From NCBI GenBank assembly GCA_021396245.1, contig WNYE01000054.1, positions 229,059 to 293,058 on the forward strand: 64,000 nucleotides of DNA. The letters run 5' to 3'. Made by a program: the position numbers and the translations under genes. The notes beneath the pieces were generated by a model that did no database searches, was not told the origin of the DNA, and saw only the letters and a list, made by a program, of their open reading frames with translations. Origin of the DNA: Sporothrix humicola. Taxonomy: Eukaryota; Ascomycota; Sordariomycetes; Ophiostomatales; Ophiostomataceae. Every line of letters begins with the position of its first letter. The first letter of the stretch is position 1. Shown here piece after piece: positions 56,801 to 64,000 of the stretch.

Positions 56801-58235
56801 CCGATCCGCTCTCCAGCAGCCCCTACAAGCCTCACCGCCCCAACACCCGCAGCAGGCACCGCACCTGTCGCCCACAAAACAACCCAATGGCAACTTTGTC
56901 GCGCCCATCCAAGCCGCGCCCGCCGTCATCAAGCCCAAGCAGATTATTCTGTCAAAGGCCGTCATGGACAGCGTGGCCGACCAGCCGCGTCTGTACCTCG
57001 GTGACGTCCTGTACGAGCCCAAGCTCAAGGCCGCGCGCAAGTGCGATCCTCTGACCGGGCGCCCACCACGCTACCCGTACTCGACCACGCCTCGCCCACT
57101 GCCGATCGACATGATCAGGGACAAGGCCAACAGCATCCTGACGGTCAAGGTCAACAAGCTGTTCCTCGAGTCGGCCGCCCGCGAAGAGATTACGCACCGC
57201 CGCGCCCTCTGGGGCACCGACATTTACACCGACGACTCGGACGTGGTGGCCGCCTGTATTCATGGTGGCTGGATCCGCGGCGAATGGCCCGATGATGTCG
57301 ACGTCGACATGCTTGGCCTCGCCGAGCAGGCCGACGGCAGCTTGGGCAATGCAAAGGAGACCACGAGCCGCAAACAGCGCGCCGCCGCCGCCGCAGCCGC
57401 CGAGCTCGCCCGCAGCCAGCCGCCCCCCGAAGAGTTGACCGCGCCCCTCAAGACGGGCCCCATGGCCATCCCGCCCGGCCGCGATCTCCACGTTACACTC
57501 CTAATCTTGCCCACCCTTGTCAAGTACAGCTCCACCACCCGCTTCGGCATCCGCAGCCGCGAGTGGGGCGGCCAACTGCACGAGCCGCAGCACCAGCTGC
57601 ACGACGGCATGAGCTTCAAGATCCAAAAGATCCGGTGGGTCGTCAACGGCGCGGGCGCGCAGAGCCGGCTCCGCGGTAAGGCGCGCCGCGAGCGTATGCG
57701 GCAGGCGATGTGCGAAGCGGAGCGGTCGGCCGTGCAGATGGAGGGAATGAATATCAAGATTGGCTTTGGGTTCGGCGGCGCGGAGATGCCGGGCGATCTG
57801 GTCGCCGCGGAAGCCGAAAGAGCTGAGAGAACCGGAGCCGGCGCAGTCACAGGCGGCAGTCAGTGGTTCCGTCCTGCGCCGCGCAAGGCCGGCGATACCG
57901 GCAGCGAAGGCGATAAGGAGAACCGCCCCGGGTCGGCCGAGCGGGCTGCTGCTGAGACCAACATTAACGGCAACGGCACCAGCGACAGTAAGGACGTTGT
58001 TTCTACCGACCCGAGCCCGACTAAGATCGACGGCAGCTATACGTCGGCTGATAAGTCGGCCGAAAAGGACAAGGACAAGGCCAACGTCTCTCCGACGGTG
58101 ACTGGGTCTGCGACTGAGACTAAGAATGTCAGCGATAAAGGCGCAACTACAACGTCCAAGGACTCGGGCGAGACGGAAGCCTCTGCTGCGGACGACCCAG
58201 ACACGACCATGACGGATGCCGAGATGGATAATTAG
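53814..58235 (+). CDS. Rxt3-like subunit of Rpd3L histone deacetylase complex
   Basis: Rxt3 is a subunit of the large Rpd3 complex in yeast; this protein should act in the nucleus as a chromatin repressor component. Exons 53814-56542 and 56633-58235 flank a 90-bp intron (GTACGC donor, GCTAAC branch, CTCCAG acceptor) inside a His run, giving 1443 residues; unspliced, the frame stays open. The first 900 residues are low complexity: Pro/His/Ser-rich, then DPRD repeats, an ER-rich segment and poly-Gln. The Rxt3 domain spans about 1010-1245, with LYLGDVLYEPKLKAARKCDP, RPPRYPYST, ALWGTDIYTDDSDVV, CIHGGWIRGEWP and a final RFGIRSREWGG block. A Ser/Thr/Glu-rich tail follows. The domain is typical of filamentous fungi; the long N-terminus is not conserved in detail. 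Confidence 0.9.
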   Translation: MDSRQPPGPQAPPPPPLSTTSSSSHSHSHSHSHSHSQHPYPSRNDPSPQYGRGAYPPPHDSRSPSTQPSAAYGDHKLSQHQHPSHPSHQQHPQQHHQPQHSAHRRGPSDSSFYAQSRSAYPSHPSASGPDTASPGGSNNNRDPPPHSVSNHSRNPSAPSLSRAMPPHSASPPPPMQGGSNNSSGGGSGGPGGPPPPPGHHNPYPLPPPRVGSSSSAFPSVRELPSLSSLPRTASSGSSMSISSMLGGPSMGHAREPSGPSHPSQYGPPPPQPPSSTGPPGSGPGSAYAPSIHASPRMHSAANDYSPYRRPQTPPDHQRPPYDARDPRDGRDPRDPRDPRDPRDPRGPIAASPQQGSMYATTPEMPRYGTPHSYSSQQMRGPPPPNDRMGAGIPRPNSQPKAYPPRGPPPPGEQQPPPHQQQQHSGPPPPHADPYGRRDDPRPPLPEYSPDQRNRMYKYEDKHAQQHPPPQHQLPYLSEREREREREREWEQRERQAREMDMRERERRERANTGGSDPGGRPPPPPGPHAGPDYRRPQQGMPPYGADPRDPRDPRDIRDPRDARDPRDPYDHRDPRDPRGDPRDPRNAQGSWRPPYDQQGRPYEHGRPNDYPPSAGPGHNQQPPPPPPPSQYPPHGPPPPGQDRYPPTSLPPAHHPAGGPSPYESPDRNRMGLGHPQGPQGGPQGPPPPHQQPPPQQQQQQQGPPRFSVPPRPRPMDDAPPPPSVAYSGGAGGASGAPPPGYDAPPPRQRSADEPAHLPPRNLLAIQEMNRSRGRVSPLPQAVQGAQSQIHGPAGEPSIKSEFGRMYMGIGNGVGMGLSSPITSGATLPFSNGNGGPTSGPGGLPLRREDSDSTPHDSTNEPAAKPAKGKRRKVAKDDPSKLVAGAEDDGSGRTTPAGKTKRAKTAHHHHQYAPKSLFVISLSQCSFLLPLYNANPFLHSSHHHAHHHHHHPDQTASPSIASPALKNGKGATPVPLPASVAGHPRDYTTAQIPQNVPRSALQQPLQASPPQHPQQAPHLSPTKQPNGNFVAPIQAAPAVIKPKQIILSKAVMDSVADQPRLYLGDVLYEPKLKAARKCDPLTGRPPRYPYSTTPRPLPIDMIRDKANSILTVKVNKLFLESAAREEITHRRALWGTDIYTDDSDVVAACIHGGWIRGEWPDDVDVDMLGLAEQADGSLGNAKETTSRKQRAAAAAAAELARSQPPPEELTAPLKTGPMAIPPGRDLHVTLLILPTLVKYSSTTRFGIRSREWGGQLHEPQHQLHDGMSFKIQKIRWVVNGAGAQSRLRGKARRERMRQAMCEAERSAVQMEGMNIKIGFGFGGAEMPGDLVAAEAERAERTGAGAVTGGSQWFRPAPRKAGDTGSEGDKENRPGSAERAAAETNINGNGTSDSKDVVSTDPSPTKIDGSYTSADKSAEKDKDKANVSPTVTGSATETKNVSDKGATTTSKDSGETEASAADDPDTTMTDAEMDN
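54770..55575 (+). repeat. coding DPRD and ER repeats in the Rxt3 gene
   Basis: Two blocks (about 54780-54855 and 55445-55575) encode tandem DPRD units with variants such as DGRD and DIRD. Between them, 55245-55350 encodes an ER-rich stretch. Codons differ between units, so the peptide rather than the DNA is kept repetitive. Confidence 0.85.
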
Positions 58236-58689
58236 GATTTGTCACTCTTTAACAGTCCTTTCCTGTGGGAATGAATCCTGGCCTAGGTCCAGCTTTTTGG
58301 CTGCTCGATTCCTCTATTCCTCTTTGATCGTTCTGATCTCTCTTTGATCACTCTTTGCGTGTTATTTTTTAGAGCGGTTTTTTGTCTCGTGGGTACGAGA
58401 TGGCTTTGGCGCTGCGTTCTCTTTTCACTTACTATTGCGTGCGTTCTGCATTAATACTTTTTATCCCTTCTTGTACGGTAGGATTATTCTTTTCTATTCA
58501 GTCTTTCAAAAAAGCGATAGGTTCTCTGTTTCAGTTTCAGTTTCTTGTTAGTAGCTCTTCTCAACCTGCCTTTCGAGGCACAATCACAATATCACCTATT
58601 CTCTTCAATCATAACTCAAACATAGTCGTAAGTGGTGCCCATTCTATGTTGTAGCTATCGTACATTCTATTCTCTCGTCCGCGCGTAAC
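58236..58689. other. intergenic between converging genes
   Basis: 3' flanks of the Rxt3 and SDHAF4 genes; T-rich, with no coding signal. Confidence 0.65.
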
Positions 58690-59208
58690 CTAAAAGTCCG
58701 TCACCCGCCCGTTGAAGCTCCAGTCGCCAGAGCTGCCCCACCGCAGCGGCTCGTTCTTGGGACCGCCGACCTCGCCCGTCTTGGGGTTCCGCTCGCCGTC
58801 GAATTCCGGGGGCGCACCTCGCCAGACGCCCTCAATGGGGTTGCCGTTGAGCGCGGAGGCGGGTGTCTCTTTGGGGGTAGATGAGGTTGATGTTGCAGCC
58901 TCTACTGCGCCAGCCTCTTCAGCGGCGGCCGCCGCGGCTTCTGCCTCTGCCCGCGCATTGGCCTCGGCAACGGCATCCGCCAGAGATGCGGCGGCTGCCG
59001 ACTCCTGGGCCTTGCGGACCAGCTGCTCAAACTCGGCCTGCTGCTCGGGGGGCAGGCGGGGCGGGGCGGGCTGGTCGTCCCATGCGGACGAGAAGGCGCG
59101 CAGGGCTATTGTTGTCGCCGGTGTGCGGGCGGCGAGGAATGTGCGGGGAGTCGTGGAGGGGAGGAGGGCGGCGCCGCGGCGCAATGCGAGGCGTGAGATT
59201 GGGTGCAT
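58690..59208 (-). CDS. succinate dehydrogenase assembly factor 4
   Basis: A mitochondrial chaperone of 172 residues that helps flavinated Sdh1 (complex II) mature. The N-terminus is Arg-rich and amphipathic (ISRLALRRGAALL), typical of a matrix presequence. The middle is an Ala/Glu-rich coiled stretch. The C-terminal DUF1674/SDHAF4 signature is complete: NPKTGEVGGPKNEPLRWG followed by GDWSFNGRVTDF at the very end. Single exon, start at 59208. The Ala-rich insert makes it longer than yeast Sdh8. Confidence 0.95.
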   Translation of the reverse strand: MHPISRLALRRGAALLPSTTPRTFLAARTPATTIALRAFSSAWDDQPAPPRLPPEQQAEFEQLVRKAQESAAAASLADAVAEANARAEAEAAAAAAEEAGAVEAATSTSSTPKETPASALNGNPIEGVWRGAPPEFDGERNPKTGEVGGPKNEPLRWGSSGDWSFNGRVTDF

Positions 59209-59695
59209 GTTGACGTCTGGTTACTCGACTATCTGTGTTGTTGTCTGCTAACTTGTTGCTTTTGCAGAATGTGTCAAGCTGCGAAATTTGTGTTTGTAGG
59301 CCGTTGTCGGAATTCAATCGATCAACCTCGGTGGCGGCGATTAACAGTTGACGCCGGCCGAAAAAATAGCGGGTGGCTTACCTAATTAAGGATTCGCCCG
59401 CCGACCACTGTATTAGCCACTAATATTCGTCCTCCACAGCACCATCACCCCTGCCGAGAGAGCCCCACGATGGAAATATTCCAGTCACTCGTTCCTTGCA
59501 TTTTGTTGCATTATTCATAGGATTCATTATTATTGTATTTTCTCTGTGTAAGTGAGATATAGAGTTACTCAAAAGACGTATTAGCAGCCCGTAATCACTG
59601 CAAAAGACCATATCCAATCCACAATGTGAAAATATACACAACACCAAGTTTTAAGCTCGCGGTCATTTACCATCGCCACTTTGAGACGCATTTGT
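59209..59695. other. intergenic, no gene seen
   Basis: Promoter side of SDHAF4 and 3' flank of the ceramidase gene, with no coding signal. Confidence 0.6.
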
Positions 59696-60693
59696 TCATG
59701 GGTCAAGGTCCCGCAGCAGACGGATGTACAGGCTGGCGCCCAGCGCCGTCAGCACATGCCACCAGCCGTGCAGCTCGAGCAGCCAGGCCCACGGCAGGCC
59801 GATGGCAGCGCGGTACTCGCGCAGGTGGCTGCACACCTCGAGGTCGACGTTCCAGATAAAGTAGGCGAACGCGAGCGTGAAGAGCGACCACGCGTAGCGC
59901 TTGAGGTAGACTTTTGAGGAAAAAGGGAGCTTGGCCTTTTTGCCCTGCCGGTCACCGAGAATCAGGTAAAAGGTGCGCAGGCCGACGACGAAAACCATGC
60001 CGACAAAGGCATAGACTTGGTGCAGGATGGCGCCGGTCTTGAGGTAGAGGGCAGAGGCGGCGGCGACGGTGGACCACGAGACAATGCCAGCCACGACGCT
60101 GCGGGGGCCCCAGCTGCCCTGGAGGAGCGCGCCGGCCAAGACCAGCATGGCGAGCTCGTCGCCGTACTGGGTGCTGTGCTTGAGGGTGGCGTGGAAGACG
60201 AACGACAGGATGCCGAGGACATAGAGGGCAATCGAAAACAGGTCCGGGTGCTTCCACGAGGGCGGCGGTGCCGGCGTGCCCTTTTTGCTGCCGGCGGGCG
60301 GCGACCGGGGGCCCGGATAGCGGACGGCAAAGTAGACTACACACTGTGAGCAAGCTGGACAGAACACGGGATTCGTGGGGCACTTACTGTAGGCAAGATT
60401 GGTCAGGGTGTTCATGAACTCGGCAACGTAGAGGGTGACGGCATAGTCTTCTTCGCAGAAGCTGAGTGGGAAAGCATGTCAGCATAGGAACGGTTGGGGT
60501 GGCTTGGTGGTCAGACGAAGCATGTGCCGGCAGGCAGCCATCAGAACTCAATCTGAGTCCCAACAGATCTCAACAAATCTCGGCACAAGTCAACAACAAC
60601 AACAACAACTCACTTGGCTGTGCTCGTCGGCGGGCCCCAGACGCCGGCATTGGCATATCGGTCGCCCGCAAAGTGGCGGTTGTGGTGGCCCAT
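59696..60693 (-). CDS. alkaline ceramidase
   Basis: An ER or Golgi membrane hydrolase of 264 residues that splits (phyto)ceramide into sphingoid base and fatty acid (YPC1/YDC1 family). Exons 60693-60614, 60461-60388 and 60336-59696 have introns of 152 bp (GTGAGT, ACTCAG) and 51 bp (GTAAGT, TGTAG). Splicing creates the family motif NFCEEDYAVTLYVAEFMNTLTNLAY, of which FCEEDY carries conserved acidic residues. The other metal-site signatures are present: a FHATLKHSTQYGDEL block and ELHGWWHVLTALG (HxxxH) near the end. About seven membrane helices are seen. The ATG at 60693 begins the usual short N-terminus ending GVWGPPTSTAN. Confidence 0.92.
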
Positions 60694-62145
60694 GGCTTTT
60701 GCAGGAGAGAAAGGGGCTAGGCTAGAAGAGGAACATAGGTGAGACCAGAGTAGGGATGCGAGGGTGTAAGTAAGATGTTCTAGGTGTGGCGGATCTGAGA
60801 TGGTGAGGAGTCTAGGTCTAGGATGGTGTTCTAGGTTGGGCGTATTGAAGCTTTTTGTTTTGATTTTTATTTCAAAGGGGAAGAGAAGAAGCGGTGTTGG
60901 CAGCTCCCCGACTTTTTAAGAAACGCCGGTGCCTTGCAGGAAGGAACGGTAGGGGGTAGTGGAGGGACGGGCGGGCAGGAGCGGATACAACATGAGGAGA
61001 CTGAAAGGAGACTCGTAGGAGAGCTCCTTCTTTTTTCAACGTTGCCAAGCTCGCCGCTCTCCCCACCCAACAACGGACGAAACGTGGGCCGAGCAGTCTT
61101 CTTTTGCTCTTGCCTTTGCTTTCGCCTTCGCTTCTGTCGTTTTGCTTGTGAGCAAGCGATTTGTGCAGCTCAAGCTCTTCTGTCGCATCTCGCCCTCGTA
61201 AAGACCCCTAAAACCCCGCAGCTAACGGCATCTTTAGGGGCGCTAGCCGTTGTAAAATCGACTTCTCAAAAGCATAGATCGTCTACTTGTTGCTTCGTGT
61301 GACCTGCCACTTCAATGCACAATCACGTGTGTTTGGTCGACTTGTCGACTTCTTCATGTTGGCCCAGCATGGAAGGAACAAGCTTCCTGTTCTGGGAAAG
61401 GCAAGAACGGGTGGTGAGAATAGCAGAAGTGGAAAGAAGTATCCTACAGTCAAATGAAGTCAAGACGGAAGGAACCTTGATTGGGGCGGAAGGCTGATTC
61501 TCGAGCCAAAATTAAGCTTCTGTTGGGGCGGACAACACGGGCAGACAACAGCTAATCTATCTTACGTTTTGACGTCTCTTTTCTATTCGTAGCTTCCACT
61601 CCCTCATATCTTCGACCTTCAGCTGGCGTGGCCAAAGCTTCAGTTTGATCCTCTTCTGTGCTGGCTGTTTCGATGAGAATCACATGTCAAGAAGAGATGC
61701 TGAGAAGCAAGCATTCACGATATTTGTCTGCCTAAAGCCTGTAAACTTTCATAAACATCTCAAGGTAAATAAATCTGAATATATATACAGCGAGACATCT
61801 TAATATATTCTTTTGACAAACAAAACGCCCTGCGTCGAAACAATACGCGTATGCGACACCGAGGCCAGAAGCTCCAGAAGCTCCCAGTTCGCTGTAGCAC
61901 CTGACAGCCAGCTAATATTGGCCAATCAGGCGCTATTTCCCCCAGCACCCTGGTTCCCTTACACCTGATCTCCCCTTATCAAACTGTCCTACGTCAGCGC
62001 CCTGAAATAGCCTGGACCAGGCTGTTCAGCGCACTCACCGCCCGGCAGTATCCTTATCTCGAGCCTCCTGACCTTTGACGTTGCACCTGCTTCACCAATC
62101 TCTCTCCCGTCCGGTCTCCCTTTTGGCGACTTTTCGCTTCCTTCG
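60694..62145. other. intergenic, no gene seen
   Basis: Divergent upstream region of the ceramidase and CLN3 genes. 61200-61262 carries the CTTTAGGGGCG and TAAAATCGAC words also found at 34.8 kb. No coding signal. Confidence 0.55.
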
Positions 62146-63681
62146 ATGTCCTCACACGACAACAGATTTGCCGCTCCACCTTCAGCCATGTTCCGGTCTC
62201 CGTCGTCGTCGGGTTTGCTGCTGCCGCTGCCGGGCTCGCCCGCGTCGTCGTGGGCTCTGTACCGTGCGCGCTTGAAGGCGCTCGTCTCCGGCCGGACCTC
62301 TGTGTTTATCTCCTTTTGGCTTTTTGGTAAGCACTGCATTGCTGTCAATCTTTTTGCTACGCCGCTAACATCCGCCGCAGGGTTAATCAACAACGTCCTC
62401 TACGTGATCATCCTGTCGGCCGCCCAGGACCTGGTCGGCACCCTCCCCAAAGGCGTCGTCCTGCTCGCCGACGTGCTGCCCTCGTTTGCCACGAAACTCG
62501 TCGCGCCCTACTTTATCCACCGCGTGCCCTATGCCGCGCGCATCCCCGTGTTTGTCGCGCTGTCGTCGGCGGGCATGCTGCTGGTGGCGACGACGCCGGC
62601 GACGGCGAGTGTCGCGGTCAAGCTGACGGGCGTTGTGCTGGCGAGTCTGAGCAGCGGCGGCGGCGAGCTCAGTTTCCTGGGGCTCACGCACTACTACGGC
62701 CCGCTGAGTCTGGCGGCCTGGGGCAGCGGCACGGGTGCGGCCGGCCTGGTAGGTGCTGGCCTCTATGTCCTGCTGACCGACTGGCTGGGCTTTTCGGTAC
62801 GGGCGAGTCTGCTGGCATCGGCCGTGCTTCCAATCGTCATGCTGGTGACGTTCTTTGGCCTGCTCCCGAGGGGACCGATGAAGTCTGCCATGGGAAGTAC
62901 TGGGCTGCCAAAGGAACAGCAACAGTACACGCCTGTCCCAGGAACCGGAGAACAGGACGACGACAGCGATATCGACGACGAAAACCACGATCGGTTCGGT
63001 GCTTCTGCGTCTGCGTCTTCAGCAAGAGCATACGCCGCCGCTGCCGCCGCCGACGACGAAGAGTCTATTCTCGCAGCACATCCGCATGTTCCTCCACCAA
63101 CCGCCTCTTTCCAGGCCAACCTACGACGGGCGCGCGCTCTCTTCTTCCCATACATGCTCCCTCTCTTGTTGGTCTACATTGCCGAGTACACCATCAACCA
63201 GGGCGTCGCCCCAACTCTCTTGTTCCCGCTCGAGTCGTCCCCTTTCACCGAGTTCCGCGCTTTCTACCCGTTCTACGGTTTCCTCTACCAGCTCGGCGTC
63301 TTTATCTCGCGCTCTTCGACCCCATTCTACCGCATCCACCATCTTTATCTTCCGTCGCTCCTCCAGGTCGTCAACTTGGCCATATTGACCGCCCAGGCTC
63401 TGTATTTCGATTCGTTCCTGCCCTCCGTCTACATTGTCTTTCTCATCGTCTTTTGGGAAGGCCTGCTGGGCGGCGCCGTCTACGTCAACACGTTTGCCGA
63501 GATCATGGAGACCGTGCCGGCCGCCGACCGCGAGTTTAGCCTGGGCGCCACTTCTGTCAGTGACAGCGGCGGCATCTGCATTGCCGGCCTACTGGGCATG
63601 GCCATGGAGGTCGGCCTGTGCAACTGGCAGGTCGCGCACGGCCGCGACTGGTGCCGCCAGATCAAGCCGAGTGGGCATTAG
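62146..63681 (+). CDS. btn1: CLN3/Btn1 battenin homologue
   Basis: A vacuolar multi-span membrane protein of 493 residues related to human CLN3 and yeast Btn1, linked to vacuolar pH and amino-acid balance. Exons 62146-62326 and 62381-63681 flank a 54-bp intron (GTAAGC, GCTAAC, CGCAG). The intron has no stop and a length divisible by three, so the unspliced frame is also open. The first helix reads [24 protein letters not shown] after splicing, the family hallmark. Later blocks include [44 protein letters not shown] and [14 protein letters not shown]. A hydrophilic loop with acidic and Ala runs (about 255-320) replaces the cytosolic loop. The C-terminus is short. Confidence 0.93.
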   Translation: [511 protein letters not shown]

Positions 63682-63881
63682 GCGGGTGGTCAGAGTTTCG
63701 TTGTATTTTTGTTTTATTACTTGTTCATTTGCAGCGTTCTTGTGAGCGCATTTCTACGTTTTTTATGATACCATGTTAATTCTGGCGCATGTCACGAGCA
63801 GGGGAGTTTGGAGGCTTGATTTAGTGTTTGGTTTTGGATATTTTGTATTTGTACTTGGAAATTCAATCAAATGTTTAATCG

Positions 63882-63921
<40 letters not shown>

Positions 63922-64000
63922 CCCCCCCCCCCCCCCCCAAAAAAAAAAACAAGAGACCTTCCGCATCATCAATAACTGGCTCAGGCACTCCATACTATCT
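63682..64000. other. 3' flank with homopolymer block
   Basis: T-rich 3' flank of the CLN3 gene, then the A/C/A homopolymer block at 63882-63949. No gene is seen. Confidence 0.6.
63882..63949. repeat. A38-C19-A11 homopolymer block
   Basis: Three adjacent homopolymer runs: 38 A, 19 C and 11 A. Such a block in a GC-balanced region may be a genuine low-complexity tract or a sequencing or gap-closing artefact. Confidence 0.9.

Noticed and set aside
1..64000. tRNA, rRNA, CRISPR array or transposase
   Set aside because: No T-loop/acceptor pair, rRNA core, spaced-repeat array or transposase/reverse-transcriptase motif was found by eye; a tRNAscan or RepeatMasker run could still detect degenerate copies.

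Overview
The window is nuclear DNA from a filamentous ascomycete, most likely a Sordariomycete. Coding exons are GC-rich. Introns are short (about 50-150 bp) with GTRNGT donors and CTAAC/CTGAC branch points. The protein families are typical of Pezizomycotina: Zn2Cys6 and DUF3425-bZIP regulators, a Lys2-type aminoadipate reductase, an Rxt3 subunit, a GH55 enzyme and Fta2-like proteins. Gene models were made by hand from reading frame, splice consensus and family pattern; there is no transcript evidence.

Layout. 0-5 kb: the 3' part of a broken cytochrome P450, a bZIP regulator and a decayed copy of a fungal helical N-terminal-domain gene. 5-9.5 kb: arginyl-tRNA synthetase and an Fta2-like protein. 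10-15 kb: a gene interrupted by TAG and a member of an uncharacterised F-box-like family. 15-19.4 kb: a Zn2Cys6 factor and an FAD monooxygenase facing away from one shared promoter. 19.9-23.3 kb: the intact paralogue of the decayed gene, then three small cysteine-rich genes in tandem. 23.8-31.8 kb: alpha-aminoadipate reductase and a C2H2 regulator. 31.8-37.8 kb: gene-poor. 37.8-42.9 kb: a secreted eight-exon protein joining a GH55 glucanase module to an HELGH zincin-like domain and a Cys-rich tail. 44.6-48.9 kb: a secreted protein of unknown function, a DUF423 membrane protein and an MFS transporter. 53.8-63.7 kb: a housekeeping block (Rxt3, SDHAF4, alkaline ceramidase, CLN3/Btn1).

How the genes relate. 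Arginyl-tRNA synthetase and Lys2 both have a TGACTCA-type Gcn4/CPC1 site within 200 bp of the start, as expected under general amino-acid control. The Zn2Cys6 factor and the monooxygenase share one 528-bp promoter and may form a regulator-target pair. The three small Cys-rich genes are divergent paralogues (MC start, C-x2-C end), and each has a cluster of TGAACA/TGTTCA hexamers 160-540 bp upstream, nine of them within 178 bp for the first. That tandem family with its shared element, and the GH55-zincin fusion, are the two most novel-looking items here. Three other genes (P450, the 3.6-4.5 kb copy and the 10.2-11.4 kb gene) are visibly broken, so the left third is accessory, decaying sequence.
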